NCBI GenBank assembly: GCA_900556845.1 | Contig: USQO01000017.1 | Location: forward strand, 1 to 31,681 | DNA: 31,681 nucleotides | Direction: 5' to 3' | DNA from: an uncultured Bacteroides sp. | GTDB lineage: Bacteria > Bacteroidota > Bacteroidia > Bacteroidales > Bacteroidaceae | Shown: positions 13,578 to 21,663 of the stretch, piece by piece | Layout: every line of letters begins with the position of its first letter | Position numbering within the stretch: the stretch's first letter is position 1 | Program-made: the position numbers and the translations under genes | Notes under the pieces: model-generated | Seen by the model: only the letters and a program-made list of their open reading frames with translations | Databases searched by the model: none | Told to the model about the DNA's origin: nothing

Positions 13578-13601
13578 TTTTTATCTTTGACTGAAAAAAA
13601 A

Positions 13602-14942
13602 TTATCGTTTCAACAGATTTTTCTCAGCTTCGAGTACACCGGCAAAGTTGAAATCTTTCACTACATTGTCCATCAAGGCTTCAATGCGGTCGTTGCACAA
13701 GTTACCGATGCTGCCCGCATGGGTATGATGTACCTGTTTGTTGTGGGTAAACTTGCCGGCTTCGATGTCCAGACCCACTTTCTTATATGCATCGCGGAAC
13801 GGCATACCTTCTGAGGCCAGACGGTTTACTTCTTCTACACTGAAAATGTAAAGATACTTGTCGTCGTCCAGAATATGCTCGTTTACATAAAGTTTGTCCA
13901 TGATATAGGTAGCCATCTGCAGACAGTCTTTCAATTCTTCGAATGCAGGCAGGAAAACTTCCTTAATAATCTGCAAGTCACGGAAATAACCGGAAGGCAG
14001 GTTGTTCATAATCATCATAATCTGCTGTGGCAATGCCTGAATCTTATTGCATTTGGCACGTGTCAGCTCAAATACATCCGGATTCTTTTTATGCGGCATG
14101 ATGCTGGAACCTGTGGTACACTCGTCCGGCAGTTTTACGAAACCAAAATTCTGGCTGCTGAACATGCAGGCATCGAATGCCATCTTCGACAATGTTCCGG
14201 CTATAGAAGCCATTGCAAAGGCAACGTTACGTTCCATCTTTCCGCGGCCCATCTGAGCATAGACTACATTGTAGTTCATAGAATCGAAGCCCAGCAGACG
14301 GGTAGTCATCTCACGGTCGAGCGGGAATGAAGAACCGTATCCGGCTGCCGAACCCAAGGGGTTGCGGTTGCACATCTTATAGGCTGCCTGCAGGAACATC
14401 ATATCGTCTACCAGACTTTCGGCATATGCGCCAAACCAAAGGCCGAAAGAAGACGGCATGGCAATCTGCAAGTGGGTATAACCCGGCATCAGGACATCTT
14501 TATAACGGTTGCTCTGGGCAATAAGTACGTGAAACAGGTCGAGCACTTCATCGGCCAGTTCTCTCAGCTGTGCACGGGTAAACAGCTTCAAGTCTACCAG
14601 TACCTGGTCGTTGCGCGAGCGTCCGCTGTGAATCTTCTTGCCTACATCGCCCAATTTACGTGTAAGCATCAGTTCTACCTGCGAATGCACATCTTCTATG
14701 CCCTCTTCGATTACAAACTCGCCTTTTTCTGCCAGCGCATAGATATTGCGAAGTTCTTCGAGCAGTACTTCCAGCTCGTTTGCTTCGAGCAGGCCAATGC
14801 TTTCAAGCATGGTGATATGCGCCATGGAGCCCAATACATCGTACTTGGCCAAGTACAAGTCCATTTCGCGGTCGCGTCCTACGGTGAAGGTGTCTATCTT
14901 TTCGTTAACCTGCACGCTTTTTTCCCATAATTTCTGTGCCAT
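13602..14942 (-). CDS. argH: Argininosuccinate lyase
   Basis: A 446-residue cytoplasmic enzyme of the fumarase/aspartase superfamily; it splits argininosuccinate into arginine and fumarate, the last step of arginine synthesis. Visible motifs: SGRSRNDQ (107-113), GYTHLQ (154-159), NPLGSAAGYGSSF and the mobile catalytic loop GSS (278-280) followed by MPHKKNP (282-288). Two family motifs differ from the common form: MPHKKNP where MPQKKNP is usual, and GYTHLQIAMP where GYTHLQ.AQP is usual. Length is slightly below the usual 455-470 residues. It follows the SRPBCC gene by 18 bp and is probably co-transcribed with it. Confidence 0.96.
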   Translation of the reverse strand: MAQKLWEKSVQVNEKIDTFTVGRDREMDLYLAKYDVLGSMAHITMLESIGLLEANELEVLLEELRNIYALAEKGEFVIEEGIEDVHSQVELMLTRKLGDVGKKIHSGRSRNDQVLVDLKLFTRAQLRELADEVLDLFHVLIAQSNRYKDVLMPGYTHLQIAMPSSFGLWFGAYAESLVDDMMFLQAAYKMCNRNPLGSAAGYGSSFPLDREMTTRLLGFDSMNYNVVYAQMGRGKMERNVAFAMASIAGTLSKMAFDACMFSSQNFGFVKLPDECTTGSSIMPHKKNPDVFELTRAKCNKIQALPQQIMMIMNNLPSGYFRDLQIIKEVFLPAFEELKDCLQMATYIMDKLYVNEHILDDDKYLYIFSVEEVNRLASEGMPFRDAYKKVGLDIEAGKFTHNKQVHHTHAGSIGNLCNDRIEALMDNVVKDFNFAGVLEAEKNLLKR

Positions 14943-14960
14943 AGTCTGTATTCTATTTTT

Positions 14961-15386
14961 TTAATAAGGAAGCATAGCCAGCATGTCTGCAAGCTTTTCT
15001 ACTCCCTCTTGTAACGGTTTGGAAACAATTGCCTTCATAAACATGTTCACTTCTGCACGGATAGTCACTTTCAGCTTGGCCTGATCGGCAGTTACCGGCA
15101 GAATCTGAATCCAGAAGTTAAGTGGAATAGGTGTTTTATCGCCTTCGAACTTAATGCATTTCATGGGTTCACGGTCTACAATCCGCAAGGTCATGTTAAT
15201 GCCCTGTACTTTAATGAACAAAGAATCGGCATCAAAGGAAAACTCTTCCAGCTTTCCGTCGGTTTTCTGCTTGATATCTTCCAGACGGTCTTTCACGGAC
15301 TCCAGATTACTCAAATCAGACAGTTTTGCATATACGCGTTCCTGGCTGTAAGGAACATATTTAACGGTACTTTCAAATTGTGCCAT
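14961..15386 (-). CDS. SRPBCC (START-like) family protein
   Basis: A 141-residue protein spanning one START/Bet v 1-like fold with a hydrophobic ligand cavity: an N-terminal strand (ESTVKYVPYSQERVYAKLSD), the middle beta sheet (DSLFIKVQGINMTLRIVDRE...IKFEGDKTPIPLNFWIQILP) and a C-terminal helix (KPLQEGVEKLADMLAMLPY). No signal peptide, so it is cytoplasmic. It has no catalytic motif I can name, and its ligand is unknown. It lies between pyrE and argH, separated from pyrE by a terminator, and is probably first in a two-gene unit with argH. I recognise it as a conserved Bacteroidales protein of this family, not as a named enzyme. Confidence 0.75.
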   Translation of the reverse strand: MAQFESTVKYVPYSQERVYAKLSDLSNLESVKDRLEDIKQKTDGKLEEFSFDADSLFIKVQGINMTLRIVDREPMKCIKFEGDKTPIPLNFWIQILPVTADQAKLKVTIRAEVNMFMKAIVSKPLQEGVEKLADMLAMLPY

Positions 15387-15414
15387 AACAAATTATTGAA
15401 TTGAATAAAAAAAC

Positions 15415-15461
15415 AAAAAGAACAATCCGGTAAGGCTTTCCTCCTCCGGACAGTTCTTTTT
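15415..15461 (-). terminator. Terminator after pyrE
   Basis: AAAAAGAAC (15415-15423) pairs with GTTCTTTTT (15453-15461), and a second CCGG/CCGG stem lies inside after a small internal loop. On the minus strand it is followed by a long T run (the A run at about 15404-15419). Confidence 0.8.
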
Positions 15462-15487
15462 GTACTAAATATTTTTACGAAAGACAA

Positions 15488-16126
15488 TCATTTCGCAGGT
15501 TCCCAGTGAGAAGGATCTTTTCTCCAGGCCTGCAAAACAGGAATATCTTCTTCTTTAATATATTCCGACTTCAAGGCAGCTTCGAGGACTGCTTCGTAGT
15601 TAGTCAGGGTAATCAAGTTAACTTTTGCTTTCTTAAAGGCTTCTGCTGCTACATCGAATCCGTAAGTATACGCTGCAACCATACCGATTACTTCGCAACC
15701 GTCGCGACGGATAGCCTCAACAGCTTTCAAACTGCTACCGCCAGTAGAAATCAGGTCTTCGATAACAACCACTTTCATTCCCGGACGAAGCTCACCTTCA
15801 ATCAAGTTTTCCAATCCATGGTCTTTCGGAGTAGAACGTACGTATACGAACGGCAAGTTCAACTCTTCGGCTACCAATGCTCCCTGTGGAATAGCACCTG
15901 TAGCTACACCGGCAATAGCATCAACTTCACCGAATTTTTCCAGAACGATACGGCTGATTTCCAGCTTCACGAAATTACGGAGAGACGGATACGACAAAGT
16001 CTTGCGATTATCACAATAGAATGGAGATTTCCAACCTGAAGCCCAAGTAAAAGGGTTTTCCGGCTGAATTTTAATCGCTTTAATCTTCAGCAATTTCTCA
16101 GCAAATAATTTTTCCAACGTTTTCAT
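15488..16126 (-). CDS. pyrE: Orotate phosphoribosyltransferase
   Basis: A 212-residue cytoplasmic enzyme that joins orotate and PRPP to give OMP, the fifth step of pyrimidine synthesis. The PRPP-binding signature VVVIEDLISTGGSS is at 119-132. The flexible catalytic loop (VRSTPKDHGLENLIEG, 96-111) has the Lys and His expected in the family. I start at MKTLEKLF (16126). The in-frame codon at 16231 adds 35 residues rich in Cys and His that have no counterpart in the family and would run into comF. The promoter-like TAAATTTG at 16154-16161 also fits the shorter start. No attenuator is obvious. Confidence 0.96.
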   Translation of the reverse strand: MKTLEKLFAEKLLKIKAIKIQPENPFTWASGWKSPFYCDNRKTLSYPSLRNFVKLEISRIVLEKFGEVDAIAGVATGAIPQGALVAEELNLPFVYVRSTPKDHGLENLIEGELRPGMKVVVIEDLISTGGSSLKAVEAIRRDGCEVIGMVAAYTYGFDVAAEAFKKAKVNLITLTNYEAVLEAALKSEYIKEEDIPVLQAWRKDPSHWEPAK

Positions 16127-16153
16127 ACTTAATTTTATATCTGATAAACAATG

Positions 16154-16161
16154 CAAATTTA
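16154..16161 (-). promoter_or_regulatory. Candidate -7 element of pyrE
   Basis: On the minus strand TAAATTTG matches TAnnTTTG, 27 bases upstream of the pyrE ATG. It sits in the 92-bp gap after comF, so pyrE can be transcribed on its own. No exact -33 TTTG at 19-21 bases. Confidence 0.5.
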
Positions 16162-16218
16162 AAGAATTACATTGACAATTGAAAATTACAAAGTGTTTTT
16201 TTCGTAAAGAAGCATATA

Positions 16219-16914
16219 CTAGTGTGCCCATGCCAGGGTAAAAAGACTGATACGCAGGCCGGGGATACCGGACAAAGCATCGGCACAGGCTACCAGAGTG
16301 GCTCCTGTAGTGAGTACATCATCGACCAGCAGAATGTGTTTATCCTTTAATGAAGCAGAGAAAGGTGTGGCCGTAAACAGTCCGACGGTATTCTGCCAGC
16401 GCTCAAAACTGCTTTTGTGGGTCTGAGTAAGGTTGTTATGGCATCGGCTTAAACAGGTTTCAAGCAAGGGTATCTGCACAATCGAACTGATTCCACGGGC
16501 TATTTCCCGGCTTTGGTTATACCCTCTCTTCCGCTCGCGCAAGGGATGCAACGGTACAGGAACTAAAAAATCAATACCTGAAAAGAAACCGGAAGGCTGC
16601 AATTCGCAAGCTGCATACCGTCCCAGTACATAACCGATGTCCTTACGTCCGTTATATTTCAGGGCACGAAGCAAACAGCTTGCTGCTCCTCCCTTGTGAT
16701 AATAAAAATAGGAAGTTGCTTTTTCTACCGGAAGCTTTCCCCAAAAGCTGCGGGCAACCGGATTGTCGGCCGGAGTGGAATGAAAACCGGTAAAGGGCAA
16801 GGCAGCAAGACATCCCGTGCAGACAGCCTGCTCGGACGGCAAAAGTATTTTTCCGCAGACTACGCAAGTGCGAGGAAAAAACAGCTCCTGCAGGTCAGTC
16901 AACAAACGCATCAT
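16219..16914 (-). CDS. ComF family phosphoribosyltransferase-like protein
   Basis: A 231-residue protein. An N-terminal zinc-finger-like pair, Cys17-x2-Cys20 and Cys32-x2-Cys35 (TCVVCGK...AVCTGC), is followed by a type I phosphoribosyltransferase domain with the PRPP loop ILLVDDVLTTGATL near the C-terminus and the family segment VPVPLHPLRERKRGYNQSREIA. ComF proteins act in DNA uptake in competent bacteria, but many non-competent species keep them, and the activity is not settled. I start at 16914 (two adjacent Met codons, 16914 and 16911), overlapping the end of recX by 20 bases. The longer frame from 16995 has an unrelated polar N-terminus lying inside recX. Confidence 0.88.
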   Translation of the reverse strand: MMRLLTDLQELFFPRTCVVCGKILLPSEQAVCTGCLAALPFTGFHSTPADNPVARSFWGKLPVEKATSYFYYHKGGAASCLLRALKYNGRKDIGYVLGRYAACELQPSGFFSGIDFLVPVPLHPLRERKRGYNQSREIARGISSIVQIPLLETCLSRCHNNLTQTHKSSFERWQNTVGLFTATPFSASLKDKHILLVDDVLTTGATLVACADALSGIPGLRISLFTLAWAH

Positions 16915-17377
16915 AAGCATCAGCTTCGGGTAAATGGGAAAGTATTTCCTGCATGGTAAATCCCCGTCCTGCAGCAAAACGGATAAGCTTGGCATTGCGC
17001 TCGTAAGTGCTGCCGGACTTTACAGAGGCTGATTTCTGCTTCAGCAACCGTGCCAGTATGGATGCATATTCTTCGGCATCAATCTCGGTCAAGCCTTCTT
17101 CTATGGCAGCGGGTGCCAAACCTTTCATTTTCAGGGCCTGTATGATTTTATTGCGCCCCCACTGGTTAAAGCGGTATTTATCGCGCACAAAGAAACGGCA
17201 AAAGCGGGCAGAATCAATGTATTTCTCACGTTCCAGCCATTCCAGTATATGAGCTGCAGTTTCGGGAGTTGCTCCCCACTGCAACAGTTTGGCTTCAACT
17301 TCAGCTGCACAATGCTCGGCCGACGCACAATAGGCTGCCGCTTTATTCAACAGTTCTTTTTCGGTATATTCTTTCAT
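16895..17377 (-). CDS. recX: Regulatory protein RecX
   Basis: A 160-residue, all-helical protein of the RecX family, which binds RecA filaments and limits recombinase activity. Family features: paired three-helix repeats with WGATPETAAHILEWLEREKYIDSARFCRFFVRDK and GRNKIIQALKMKGLA near the centre. The ATG at 17377 overlaps the prmC stop codon as ATGA, suggesting coupled translation; an alternative ATG at 17386 gives three more residues. RecA is not in the window. Confidence 0.9.
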   Translation of the reverse strand: MKEYTEKELLNKAAAYCASAEHCAAEVEAKLLQWGATPETAAHILEWLEREKYIDSARFCRFFVRDKYRFNQWGRNKIIQALKMKGLAPAAIEEGLTEIDAEEYASILARLLKQKSASVKSGSTYERNAKLIRFAAGRGFTMQEILSHLPEADAYDAFVD

Positions 17378-18219
17378 CTTAAACAAGCTTTTACCATACG
17401 GTTGTTCCCAAAAATATCTTTCCGAAGCTCGACGGCTGCATACCCCATCTGCCGGAGCAAAGAAACGGTTTCGGGACCATAATTACGGTTTATCTCAAAA
17501 TACAGGCTTCCGTCCAGCTCCAAAAGTGTCTGCCCTACTTCGGCTATGCGACGGTAAAAGCGCAAAGGGTCTTCATCGGGGACAAACAAAGCCAGGCCTG
17601 GTTCCCACTGAAGTACATTGGCTTCCATCTCCTGTTTTTCTTTTTCGGCAATGTAAGGCGGATTGCTTACAATCACCCGAAAGCGCTTATCGGCCGGGCA
17701 AGGCTGAAAGACATCCTGGTGACGGTATTGTACCGATACATGATTGATTCGGGCATTCTCTGCAGCAACTTGCAAGGCTTCTTCGGATATATCCCACGCA
17801 TGTACGACAGCCTGAGGCAGACGGGCTGCCAGGGAAACCGGGATACAGCCGCTGCCGGTACCTATATCCAGGACCGAGAAGGAAGTTTCACCCTTCATAT
17901 CGCTTACAATCCATTCTATCAACTCGGCTGTTTCGGGGCGGGGAATCAGGACATCCGGAGTTACCTTGAAAGGCATTCCTCCGAAACAGACTTCACCTAC
18001 GATATATTGTATAGGTTCGTGACGCGAAAGTCTGTCCAGAATATCTTCCAGCTGCTCCCGCTCCTTTGGTGAAAAATCATTATCTTTGCCCGCATACAGC
18101 CGGCTGGCTGTAAAGCCAAAAACAGAAACCAGCATCTCTTTTGCCAGAGGTGCTATTTCCTCAGCAGGGTACTGAAAGTCCTGCAGACGTTGTTTTATAT
18201 ATGTAAAAATCGGATGCAT
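17374..18219 (-). CDS. prmC: Peptide chain release factor N5-glutamine methyltransferase
   Basis: A 281-residue methyltransferase that modifies the Gln of the GGQ motif in release factors, which speeds peptide release. An N-terminal helical domain (1-95, ending in IPRPET) binds the substrate. The SAM-binding motif LDIGTGSGC is at 117-125, and the catalytic NPPY is at 186-189. I start at MHPIFTYIKQ (18219); the upstream frame to 18453 adds 78 residues inside ribD on the other strand with no family match. It heads the prmC-recX-comF unit and is divergent from ribD across only 21 bp. Confidence 0.95.
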   Translation of the reverse strand: MHPIFTYIKQRLQDFQYPAEEIAPLAKEMLVSVFGFTASRLYAGKDNDFSPKEREQLEDILDRLSRHEPIQYIVGEVCFGGMPFKVTPDVLIPRPETAELIEWIVSDMKGETSFSVLDIGTGSGCIPVSLAARLPQAVVHAWDISEEALQVAAENARINHVSVQYRHQDVFQPCPADKRFRVIVSNPPYIAEKEKQEMEANVLQWEPGLALFVPDEDPLRFYRRIAEVGQTLLELDGSLYFEINRNYGPETVSLLRQMGYAAVELRKDIFGNNRMVKACLR

Positions 18220-18225
18220 AATATG

Positions 18226-18233
18226 CAAATTTA
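18226..18233 (-). promoter_or_regulatory. Candidate -7 element of prmC (near-leaderless)
   Basis: On the minus strand TAAATTTG ends seven bases before the prmC ATG, so transcription would begin within a few bases of the start codon. It lies in the 21-bp gap shared with ribD. A clear -33 TTTG is not visible in the ribD coding sequence. Confidence 0.45.
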
Positions 18234-18240
18234 AACATTT

Positions 18241-19311
18241 ATGGAAAAAACGAAGAGTATTGACGAAAAATATATGGCCAGATGCCTGCAACTGGCTGCA
18301 TGTGGACAGCGCAATGCGGCTCCGAACCCGATGGTAGGTGCCGTCATCGTATACAACGGAAAGATTATTGGTGAGGGTTACCACATACGCTGTGGAGAAG
18401 CGCACGCCGAAGTTAACGCCATCCGTTCCGTTAAAGACCCTTCCCTGCTGCAAAAAGCTACGATATATGTCAGTCTGGAGCCTTGCTCACATTACGGGAA
18501 AACGCCTCCTTGCGCCGACCTGATTATCAGCAAACAGATTCCGCGTGTTGTCATCGGCTGCATGGACCCTTTCTCGCTGGTAGCCGGACGGGGTATTGCC
18601 AAACTGAAAGCTGCCGGCATTGAAGTGACTGTAGGAGTACTGGAAGCACAATGCCGCAACCTGATACGCAAGTTCATTACTTTCAATACGCAGAAACGGC
18701 CTTATATTACCTTAAAATGGGCCGAATCGGCAAACGGTTATCTGGATGTATCACGGTCGGACGGCAGCCCGTTTGTATTGTCGAGTGAGGAAAGCAGTAT
18801 CTTCGTCCACAAGCAAAGAGCCGGGAACATGGCTATCATGGTAGGAAGAAAAACAGCCTTGCTGGACAACCCGACGCTTACTACCCGGCACTGGTATGGA
18901 AAAAATCCGGTGCGTCTGGTTATCGACAAGGAACTGTCATTGCCAGAAAACCTGCATCTGTTCGACGGTACAACTCCTACATGGATTTTTACAGCAAAAG
19001 CACCCGGACAGGCACAGATACACCATAATAATATAGAATATATCCAGTTGGACTTTAGCACTGACATCTTACCTCAGGTAATGCAGATTCTTTATGACCG
19101 GAAAATCCAGTCACTACTGGTAGAAGGTGGAAGCAAACTGCTGCAAAGTTTTATCGACCTGGATTTATGGGACGAAGGATATGTGGAGCATACACCGCAT
19201 ATACTGGAAAAGGGAGTGGCTGGCCCCAAATGGAAGGAGAACAGTTTTTTCGAAGTAGAAAAGCACTTCAGAAGGAGTTTCCTGCACTATAAAAGCACTG
19301 TTTCAGACTGA
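18241..19311 (+). CDS. ribD: Bifunctional riboflavin deaminase/reductase RibD
   Basis: A 356-residue enzyme with two domains. The N-terminal deaminase (about 8-150) has the zinc site His55-Ala-Glu57 (HAEVNA), Cys82 and Cys91 (PCSHYGKTPPC). The C-terminal reductase (about 155-350) contains TLKWAESANGY and LVEGGSKLLQSF. Together they turn the GTP cyclohydrolase II product into 5-amino-6-ribitylaminouracil phosphate for riboflavin. Other rib genes are not here. It precedes the DUF6242-like lipoprotein gene, which has its own promoter. Confidence 0.96.
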   Translation: MEKTKSIDEKYMARCLQLAACGQRNAAPNPMVGAVIVYNGKIIGEGYHIRCGEAHAEVNAIRSVKDPSLLQKATIYVSLEPCSHYGKTPPCADLIISKQIPRVVIGCMDPFSLVAGRGIAKLKAAGIEVTVGVLEAQCRNLIRKFITFNTQKRPYITLKWAESANGYLDVSRSDGSPFVLSSEESSIFVHKQRAGNMAIMVGRKTALLDNPTLTTRHWYGKNPVRLVIDKELSLPENLHLFDGTTPTWIFTAKAPGQAQIHHNNIEYIQLDFSTDILPQVMQILYDRKIQSLLVEGGSKLLQSFIDLDLWDEGYVEHTPHILEKGVAGPKWKENSFFEVEKHFRRSFLHYKSTVSD

Positions 19312-19403
19312 TTAATAAGCTATTCTGTCGGTAAAATCAGCCAATCTATCTATAATTTTACATAAAACTTGGCATAAAACTTCTTATTAGAAAAAAAACT
19401 TTC

Positions 19404-19411
19404 TACTTTTG
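19404..19411 (+). promoter_or_regulatory. -7 element of the DUF6242-like gene and envelope cluster
   Basis: TACTTTTG matches TAnnTTTG exactly, 30 bases before the ATG at 19441, and follows an A-rich tract. It may drive the DUF6242-like gene with uppS and bamA, since no terminator separates them. No exact -33 TTTG. Confidence 0.6.
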
Positions 19412-19440
19412 CGACTTGTAATAATAGAACTCATTTGCAA

Positions 19441-20895
19441 ATGAAAATAAAATTTTTACAGCTTATTGTTGCTTTTGTAGCAACCTCTTTTGTGGCAACC
19501 TCGTGTCTGGATACCAATGAAGTAACAATTGAATACGGGGCTGAATCTAGTATCACGGCTTTTTCTGTAGGTACACTGAACATTACCCGTGTAGGTAAAG
19601 ATGTCAGCGGGAACGACAGTACTTACAATGATACCATCAATTGTAGCAAATATCCGTTTACAATTGACCAGGTTAACCGTACCATTGAAAATAAGGACTC
19701 ACTGCCTGTTGGAACGGATGCAACCAAAGTTCCTCTTTCGATTACAGCTGATACCTACTATATTTTTTATGAAAAAATGTCGAACGGAGAATTTAAGGAC
19801 ACTTTATGGACTTCTGCCGACTCACTGGATTTTACAAAAACTTATAAGGGCAATGGAAATGATATAGGAGTTCTATTTAAAGTTTTAGCTCCGAACGGCG
19901 TTTTCGGTAACCCATATACTGTAAAAGTAAATGTCCATAAGCAAGTTCCGGATACATTGGTATGGAATTCTATTCCGGCATCGTTTACCGGAGGTAGTAT
20001 TGCCAACCAAAAAGCCATTTATCACAATAAGCGAATTTATGTGTTCGGTAACCAAAACGGTAAATGTGTCATGACTTCCATCTCTACAGACAGAGGAAAT
20101 GTCGGAACATGGACATCACCTGCCGACCTGCAAAATGCGAACCCTATTACAGCTACGTTATGGAACGATGAATTTTACATCGTGAAAGACAATGGGTTGT
20201 GCAAGGTGCTGGAAGACGGCACTTTACAGTCTGTTTCAGCGGATGTACAGTTGAAAACACTATTGAGCGGTGCTTATACCGGAGTGCTTTATGGTGTTGA
20301 TGTCAACAATCAGTTTGTAACATCGACCGACGGTTTGCAATGGACTGTAGAAACAGGTAAGGCTTCGGTTCCATCATCCAGAATTTACTCTTTCGCACAT
20401 ACATACGAACATAATACCAGTTTTACAGGAATCACCCTTATAGGGAACAATCCGGATACCAGCGTAAACGACTCGACAGCAGTAGTATACGGACGACTGA
20501 TGAACGAAACAGAATGGAGCTTCTATGAACAAGGCAGAAACGGATGCCCGAATTTTGAGAATATAGCAGTTGTAGACTACGATGACAGACTGTTGGCCTT
20601 CGGTGGCGGACTGACTAAGGACGGTAAAGAAACAATCGCACCATTCAGTGTCTTCTACCAATCTAAAGACAATGGCAATACCTGGCAGCGTGTAACCAGT
20701 GCACTTGCTTTCCCGAAAGAAAATGCAGAAAAAGGTATCAAAACCTTTGCAACCAAATATACCGATGCACACAAAAATTTCTCTTGTGTAACCGGTGATA
20801 AGGATAAAAGCAATAACTTTATTTGGATTATTTGGGAAGACGGCTCTCTGGAAAGAGGCTTGATTAACCGCTTGCATTTCCAAAGTAAATGGTAA
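19441..20895 (+). CDS. DUF6242-like beta-propeller lipoprotein
   Basis: A 484-residue lipoprotein; MKIKFLQLIVAFVATSFVATSC ends in a lipobox with Cys22. The start at 19441 was preferred over a TTG six bases upstream because of the signal peptide. The N-terminal third (about 25-170) is a beta-sandwich-like region (SSITAFSVGTLNITRVGKDV). The rest shows repeated propeller-like blades (HNKRIYVFGNQNGKCVMTSI, LWNDEFYIVKDNGLCKVLED, YDDRLLAFGGGLTKDGKETI, VFYQSKDNGNTWQRVTSAL), a BNR/Kelch-like pattern. I believe it is the Bacteroidales DUF6242 family, often next to uppS; its function is unknown. Its place before uppS and bamA, with a 27-bp gap to uppS, suggests an envelope role. Confidence 0.75.
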   Translation: MKIKFLQLIVAFVATSFVATSCLDTNEVTIEYGAESSITAFSVGTLNITRVGKDVSGNDSTYNDTINCSKYPFTIDQVNRTIENKDSLPVGTDATKVPLSITADTYYIFYEKMSNGEFKDTLWTSADSLDFTKTYKGNGNDIGVLFKVLAPNGVFGNPYTVKVNVHKQVPDTLVWNSIPASFTGGSIANQKAIYHNKRIYVFGNQNGKCVMTSISTDRGNVGTWTSPADLQNANPITATLWNDEFYIVKDNGLCKVLEDGTLQSVSADVQLKTLLSGAYTGVLYGVDVNNQFVTSTDGLQWTVETGKASVPSSRIYSFAHTYEHNTSFTGITLIGNNPDTSVNDSTAVVYGRLMNETEWSFYEQGRNGCPNFENIAVVDYDDRLLAFGGGLTKDGKETIAPFSVFYQSKDNGNTWQRVTSALAFPKENAEKGIKTFATKYTDAHKNFSCVTGDKDKSNNFIWIIWEDGSLERGLINRLHFQSKW

Positions 20896-20922
20896 GTCTT
20901 AACTTTTAAAGAATATCGTACC

Positions 20923-21654
20923 ATGACATATAAGGAACAGATAGATAAAAACAAAATACCGGCTCACGTTGCCATCATTATGGACGGCAATGGCCGCTGG
21001 GCTAAGCAGAAAGGGCAGATACGCAGTTATGGGCATCAAGCTGGCGCAGAGACCGTTCATATCATAGCCGAAGAAGCAGCTCGACTAGGTGTAAAGTACC
21101 TTACGCTTTATACTTTTTCTACAGAAAACTGGAACCGCCCTGCGGATGAGGTTGCTGCACTGATGAGCCTGCTGATGGATTCGATTGAAGAGGAAACTTT
21201 CATGAAGAATAATATCAGTTTCCGAATCATCGGCGATACGTCCCAATTGCCCGAACAGGTCCTGAACAGACTGAACCAATGCATAGCAAGAACATCTGTA
21301 AATACCGGTATGTGTCTGGTACTGGCGCTAAGTTATTCTTCCAAATGGGAAATGACAGAGGCTGTGAAACAGATTGCTGCAGCTGTCAGCTCCGGAGAAA
21401 TAAATGTGAATGATATAACAGATAATACTATAGACAAGTTTTTGTCGACTAATTTCATGCCAGATCCTGATTTGCTGATCAGAACAGGCGGGGAAATACG
21501 CTTAAGCAATTACCTCTTATGGCAATGTGCCTACTCTGAACTGTATTTTTGTGATACATTCTGGCCGGATTTTAAAGAAGAGGAATTCTGCAAAGCTATT
21601 TGTGAATATCAAAAAAGAGAACGCCGTTTCGGCAAAACTAGCGAACAATTATAA
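20923..21654 (+). CDS. uppS: Isoprenyl transferase (undecaprenyl diphosphate synthase)
   Basis: A 243-residue cis-prenyltransferase that extends farnesyl diphosphate with isopentenyl units to make undecaprenyl diphosphate, the lipid carrier for peptidoglycan and surface glycans. It has the catalytic Asp21 in IIMDGNGRWA, TFSTENWNRP, and the C-terminal RTGGEIRLSNYLLWQ and AYSELYF motifs. It is cytoplasmic and membrane-associated. Its stop is nine bases before the bamA start, so the two are translated from one message. Confidence 0.96.
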   Translation: MTYKEQIDKNKIPAHVAIIMDGNGRWAKQKGQIRSYGHQAGAETVHIIAEEAARLGVKYLTLYTFSTENWNRPADEVAALMSLLMDSIEEETFMKNNISFRIIGDTSQLPEQVLNRLNQCIARTSVNTGMCLVLALSYSSKWEMTEAVKQIAAAVSSGEINVNDITDNTIDKFLSTNFMPDPDLLIRTGGEIRLSNYLLWQCAYSELYFCDTFWPDFKEEEFCKAICEYQKRERRFGKTSEQL

Positions 21655-21663
21655 TTGATAAAA

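Noticed and set aside
16127..16231. N-terminal extension of pyrE
   Set aside because: The extra 35 residues overlap comF and have no family counterpart.
18081..18088. TATCTTTG inside prmC as the ribD promoter
   Set aside because: The element matches, but the upstream TTTG is only 12 bases away and it lies 150 bp from ribD; not enough to call.
18220..18453. N-terminal extension of prmC
   Set aside because: It lies wholly inside ribD on the other strand, has no match to the methyltransferase family and would precede the predicted promoter.
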